Assembly (NCBI GenBank): GCA_964621265.1
Contig: CAZULQ010000040.1
Location: forward strand, 1-16,559
Length of the DNA: 16,559 nucleotides
Source of the DNA: Porcipelethomonas sp964621265
GTDB lineage: Bacteria > Bacillota > Clostridia > Oscillospirales > Ruminococcaceae
Direction: 5' to 3'
The translations under genes were made by a program, and so were the position numbers. Positions 15,047-16,559 of this stretch are shown here, piece by piece (the first letter of the stretch is position 1; each line of letters starts with the position of its first letter). The notes under the pieces were generated by a model, which saw only the letters and a list, made by a program, of their open reading frames with translations, did no database searches and was not told the origin of the DNA.

Positions 15047-15709
15047 TTACTGTGAATCCGTAATTATACAGAAAAGCTCGTCAGCTGTGGAGACGATTGT
15101 TTCAGCGCCGCACTTTTTCAGCAGTTCACGCTCTCTGAAGCCCCAGTTAACGGCTATAAGGTCGAGTCCTGCATTACGGGCAGTCTGTACATCCACATCG
15201 GAATCGCCGATATAGACAGCGTCCCTGTGGGCTACGCCAAGCTGTTCAAGCATTATATCAACTGCGTCAGGAGCAGGCTTTTTTGGTATGCCATCAGCCT
15301 CGCGCTCGCCGACAGCGCTGTCAAGAAGTCCCGGGAAGTAATCCTCGCAAAGTGTTTTCACGGCAAAATCCGCCTTGTTGGAAAGCACAGACGTCATAAC
15401 GCCGCTTTCTCTGAGTCTTCCTAAAAGCTCATTTACGCCTTCATAAGGACGTGTTGAATCGGCGCAGTGTGACGCATAATACTCCTTGAAATCGCTGAAT
15501 ACAATTTCAGTCTGCTCATCGCTCGTTCCATTCGGAACAGCTCTTTTTATCAGATTTTTTATGCCGTTTCCCACAAAGCTTTTCACCTCGGAAACTGTTC
15601 GCTGTGGAAGTGAATTCTTTTCAAGCGCATGGTTGACACTTGCCGCAAGGTCATCGAGCGTGTTGAGTAAAGTTCCGTCAAGGTCAAAAATTGCAAGTCT
15701 GTATTTCAT
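15047..15709 (-). CDS. HAD-superfamily phosphatase, phosphoglycolate phosphatase-like
   Basis: A 220-residue HAD subfamily IA hydrolase. All four HAD motifs are present: D9-x-D11-G-T (FDLDGTLLNT), S110-N-K, K144 (IPKKPAPDA) and G168-D169-S-D171-V-D173. A helical cap of about residues 15-85 fits the Gph/PpaX group, which removes phosphate from 2-phosphoglycolate or pyrophosphate, but the substrate cannot be read from sequence. It is cytosolic, with no signal peptide. AAAGGAG precedes the ATG by about 8 bases on the minus strand. A terminator of the upstream lipoprotein gene lies within 20 bases of the start, leaving no room for a promoter between them. Confidence 0.9.
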   Translation of the reverse strand: MKYRLAIFDLDGTLLNTLDDLAASVNHALEKNSLPQRTVSEVKSFVGNGIKNLIKRAVPNGTSDEQTEIVFSDFKEYYASHCADSTRPYEGVNELLGRLRESGVMTSVLSNKADFAVKTLCEDYFPGLLDSAVGEREADGIPKKPAPDAVDIMLEQLGVAHRDAVYIGDSDVDVQTARNAGLDLIAVNWGFRERELLKKCGAETIVSTADELFCIITDSQ

Positions 15710-15722
15710 AGTATACTCCTTT

Positions 15723-15750
15723 AAAAAACGGCGGTTATAAAAACCGCCGT
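15723..15750 (-). terminator. terminator between the lipoprotein and phosphatase genes
   Basis: ACGGCGGTT (15728-15736) pairs with AACCGCCGT (15742-15750), loop ATAAA; on the minus strand the stem is followed by a run of Ts. It sits four bases after the lipoprotein stop and its T-run reaches the phosphatase RBS region. Confidence 0.85.
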
Positions 15751-15754
15751 GTCA

Positions 15755-16252
15755 TTACATCTTAGTAAAAATATATTCTCCGCCTGTCAGAAGATTTGTC
15801 ATTGTGAAACGCTCATAGTCTGCGTTGTAAAAACCGCAGTAGGTGATTTCAGTTTCTTCTTCAAGGGTATTTTTTCCACCCATAACACATTCCTTGTTTG
15901 TGAGAATGAGAATGTAATAGTCGCCCAGCGCAACGCCGTAATTGTTCATAGCTTCAAGCTGTGCTTCCTTTGTGGCACCAGCCTTTTCAATAAGATAATC
16001 AACAGCCTCCTGACCAACATGAATTTCATAGTCACCTGAATAGTAGTTGTCAGTTCTGTTTGATTTGTTGCTGTACCACTTGAATGTATTATCACTGTCA
16101 AGGCTCATGAGCATACCATCAGAAGTTGTCCACTTATTGCCTGAAATGAAATCTCCTCTTTCCTCTGCTTCATTATTATCGCAGGCTGTGAAGACAAAGA
16201 GCATAACAAAGCTTAAAAGACAAGCAAATGCATTTTTAAAAGTCTTTGACAT
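15755..16252 (-). CDS. small predicted lipoprotein, function unknown
   Basis: A 165-residue protein with a lipoprotein signal peptide: a basic start, a hydrophobic stretch (AFACLLSFVMLFVF) and a lipobox-like FTAC with C24 as the lipidation site. The -3 residue is Phe, not the usual Leu. The start is ATG 16252 and not ATG 16264, because GGAG (16262-16259) overlaps the latter and lies 6 bases before the former. The mature part is compact and rich in aromatic residues: a GNKWTTSDGMLMSLDSDN segment (38-55), FKWYSN, YYSGDYEIHVGQEAVDYL, a short helix and NYGVALGDYYILILTN. I recall similar W...DG...L...D...F.WY...YYxGxY domains in surface proteins of clostridial gut bacteria, but cannot name a function. 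Lgt encoded in this window would process it. Confidence 0.8.
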   Translation of the reverse strand: MSKTFKNAFACLLSFVMLFVFTACDNNEAEERGDFISGNKWTTSDGMLMSLDSDNTFKWYSNKSNRTDNYYSGDYEIHVGQEAVDYLIEKAGATKEAQLEAMNNYGVALGDYYILILTNKECVMGGKNTLEEETEITYCGFYNADYERFTMTNLLTGGEYIFTKM

Positions 16253-16258
16253 ATTGTT

Positions 16259-16262
16259 CTCC
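16259..16262 (-). promoter_or_regulatory. ribosome binding site deciding the lipoprotein start
   Basis: Minus-strand GGAG is part of ATGGAGAAC, so it overlaps the upstream in-frame ATG and serves the ATG at 16252 with a spacing of 6 bases. Confidence 0.7.
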
Positions 16263-16266
16263 ATTC

Positions 16267-16287
16267 TACCGCTTGAAATCAGCGGTA
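16267..16287 (-). promoter_or_regulatory. leader hairpin of the lipoprotein gene
   Basis: TACCGCT (16267-16273) pairs with AGCGGTA (16281-16287) with a seven-base loop. It falls in the 5' leader between the predicted start of transcription and the RBS, four bases from GGAG. Confidence 0.4.
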
Positions 16288-16288
16288 C

Positions 16289-16317
16289 ATTATAATATAT
16301 TAAAAAAATAACGCCTA
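16289..16317 (-). promoter_or_regulatory. likely promoter of the lipoprotein gene
   Basis: On the minus strand a perfect TATAAT lies at 16294-16289. The -35 position (16317-16312, TAGGCG) is a poor match and falls inside the stem of the tRNA terminator. Confidence 0.5.
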
Positions 16318-16335
16318 TGTTAAAAACACAAGCGT
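16302..16335 (-). terminator. terminator of the tRNA Asp-Gly-Cys operon
   Basis: An 11-base-pair stem with two G-T wobbles (16311-16321 with 16325-16335, AAA loop) is followed on the minus strand by TATTTTTTT. It begins 10 bases after the CCA end of tRNA-Cys. Confidence 0.82.
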
Positions 16336-16344
16336 CAATTCGTA

Positions 16345-16418
16345 TGGAGGCGCCACCCAGATTTGAACTGGGGATCAGGGTGTTGCAGACCCACGCCTTA
16401 CCACTTGGCTATAGCGCC
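16345..16418 (-). tRNA. tRNA-Cys (anticodon GCA)
   Basis: On the minus strand, 74 bases with encoded CCA. The acceptor GGCGCTA pairs with TGGCGCC (one wobble), U73 is the cysteine discriminator, the anticodon loop CTGCAAC gives GCA, and the T arm has GTTCAAATC. It is the last tRNA of the leftward cluster, 4 bases from tRNA-Gly. Confidence 0.95.
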
Positions 16419-16422
16419 ATAC

Positions 16423-16498
16423 TGGAGCGGATTACGAGGCTCGAACTCGCTACCTCCACCTTGGCAAGGTGGCGCTCTACCAGATGAGCTAAATCCGC
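16423..16498 (-). tRNA. tRNA-Gly (anticodon GCC)
   Basis: On the minus strand, 76 bases with encoded CCA. The acceptor GCGGATT pairs with AATCCGC, the anticodon arm CCACC-TTGCCAA-GGTGG gives GCC, and the T arm contains GTTCGAGCC. It lies 6 bases from tRNA-Asp. Confidence 0.95.
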
Positions 16499-16504
16499 AA
16501 TTAC

Positions 16505-16559
16505 TGGCGACCTGAATGGGACTCGAACCCACGACCTCCGCCGTGACAGGGCGGCGTTC
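16505..16559 (-). tRNA. tRNA-Asp (anticodon GTC), 5' part cut by window edge
   Basis: The 3' portion is visible on the minus strand: anticodon arm CCGCC-CTGTCAC-GGCGG giving GTC, T arm GTGGG-TTCGAGT-CCCAT, acceptor strand TCAGGTC, discriminator G and encoded CCA. The acceptor 5' strand and D arm lie beyond the right edge, as must the promoter of this cluster. Confidence 0.93.

Noticed and set aside
1..16559. A novel multi-gene defence, mobile or biosynthetic system
   Set aside because: Nearly all genes belong to known housekeeping families, with no transposase, integrase, toxin-antitoxin pair or abrupt change of composition visible.

Overview
The window reads as chromosomal DNA of a low-to-moderate GC, endospore-lineage Firmicute, most likely a clostridial/Ruminococcaceae-type gut bacterium. 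The grounds are AddAB instead of RecBCD, a recognisable sporulation sigma factor SigG, strong AGGAGG-type ribosome binding sites, sigma-A promoters with TATAAT boxes, and AT-rich intergenic DNA carrying many small inverted repeats. The genus is inference; no rRNA is present to settle it.

Layout, left to right. Positions 1-402 hold no gene but carry two pyrimidine/purine hairpins and a clear promoter. Then follows a plus-strand block: addB and addA (overlapping; double-strand break repair helicase-nuclease), then, from an internal promoter, a pair of M16-family peptidase-like genes (one lacking the zinc motif, one with HFLEH), lgt (prolipoprotein diacylglyceryl transferase, with an acidic C-terminal tail) and folD (one-carbon folate metabolism). 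The last four genes are packed with gaps of 1 to 12 bases and end at a strong hairpin. Positions 11869-12177 are a hairpin-rich intergenic region with a degenerate tandem repeat. A minus-strand tRNA-Ser(CGA) follows with its own promoter and terminator, then sigG (plus), mscL (minus), a membrane-anchored VanY/M15B-like protein (plus) whose metal-site residues are replaced, a HAD phosphatase (minus), a small lipoprotein (minus), and a minus-strand tRNA cluster Asp-Gly-Cys running off the right edge.

How the genes fit together: AddA and AddB form one heterodimer. The M16 pair resembles the YfmF/YfmH couple. Lgt would lipidate proteins such as the small lipoprotein at the right. SigG and MscL are standalone. 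Most of the window is ordinary housekeeping. I did not find a defence system, CRISPR array, prophage, transposase or obvious new multi-gene system. The best leads are the VanY-fold protein that has lost its zinc ligands and the three-copy hairpin repeat beside tRNA-Ser, whose stem differs between copies by paired changes.
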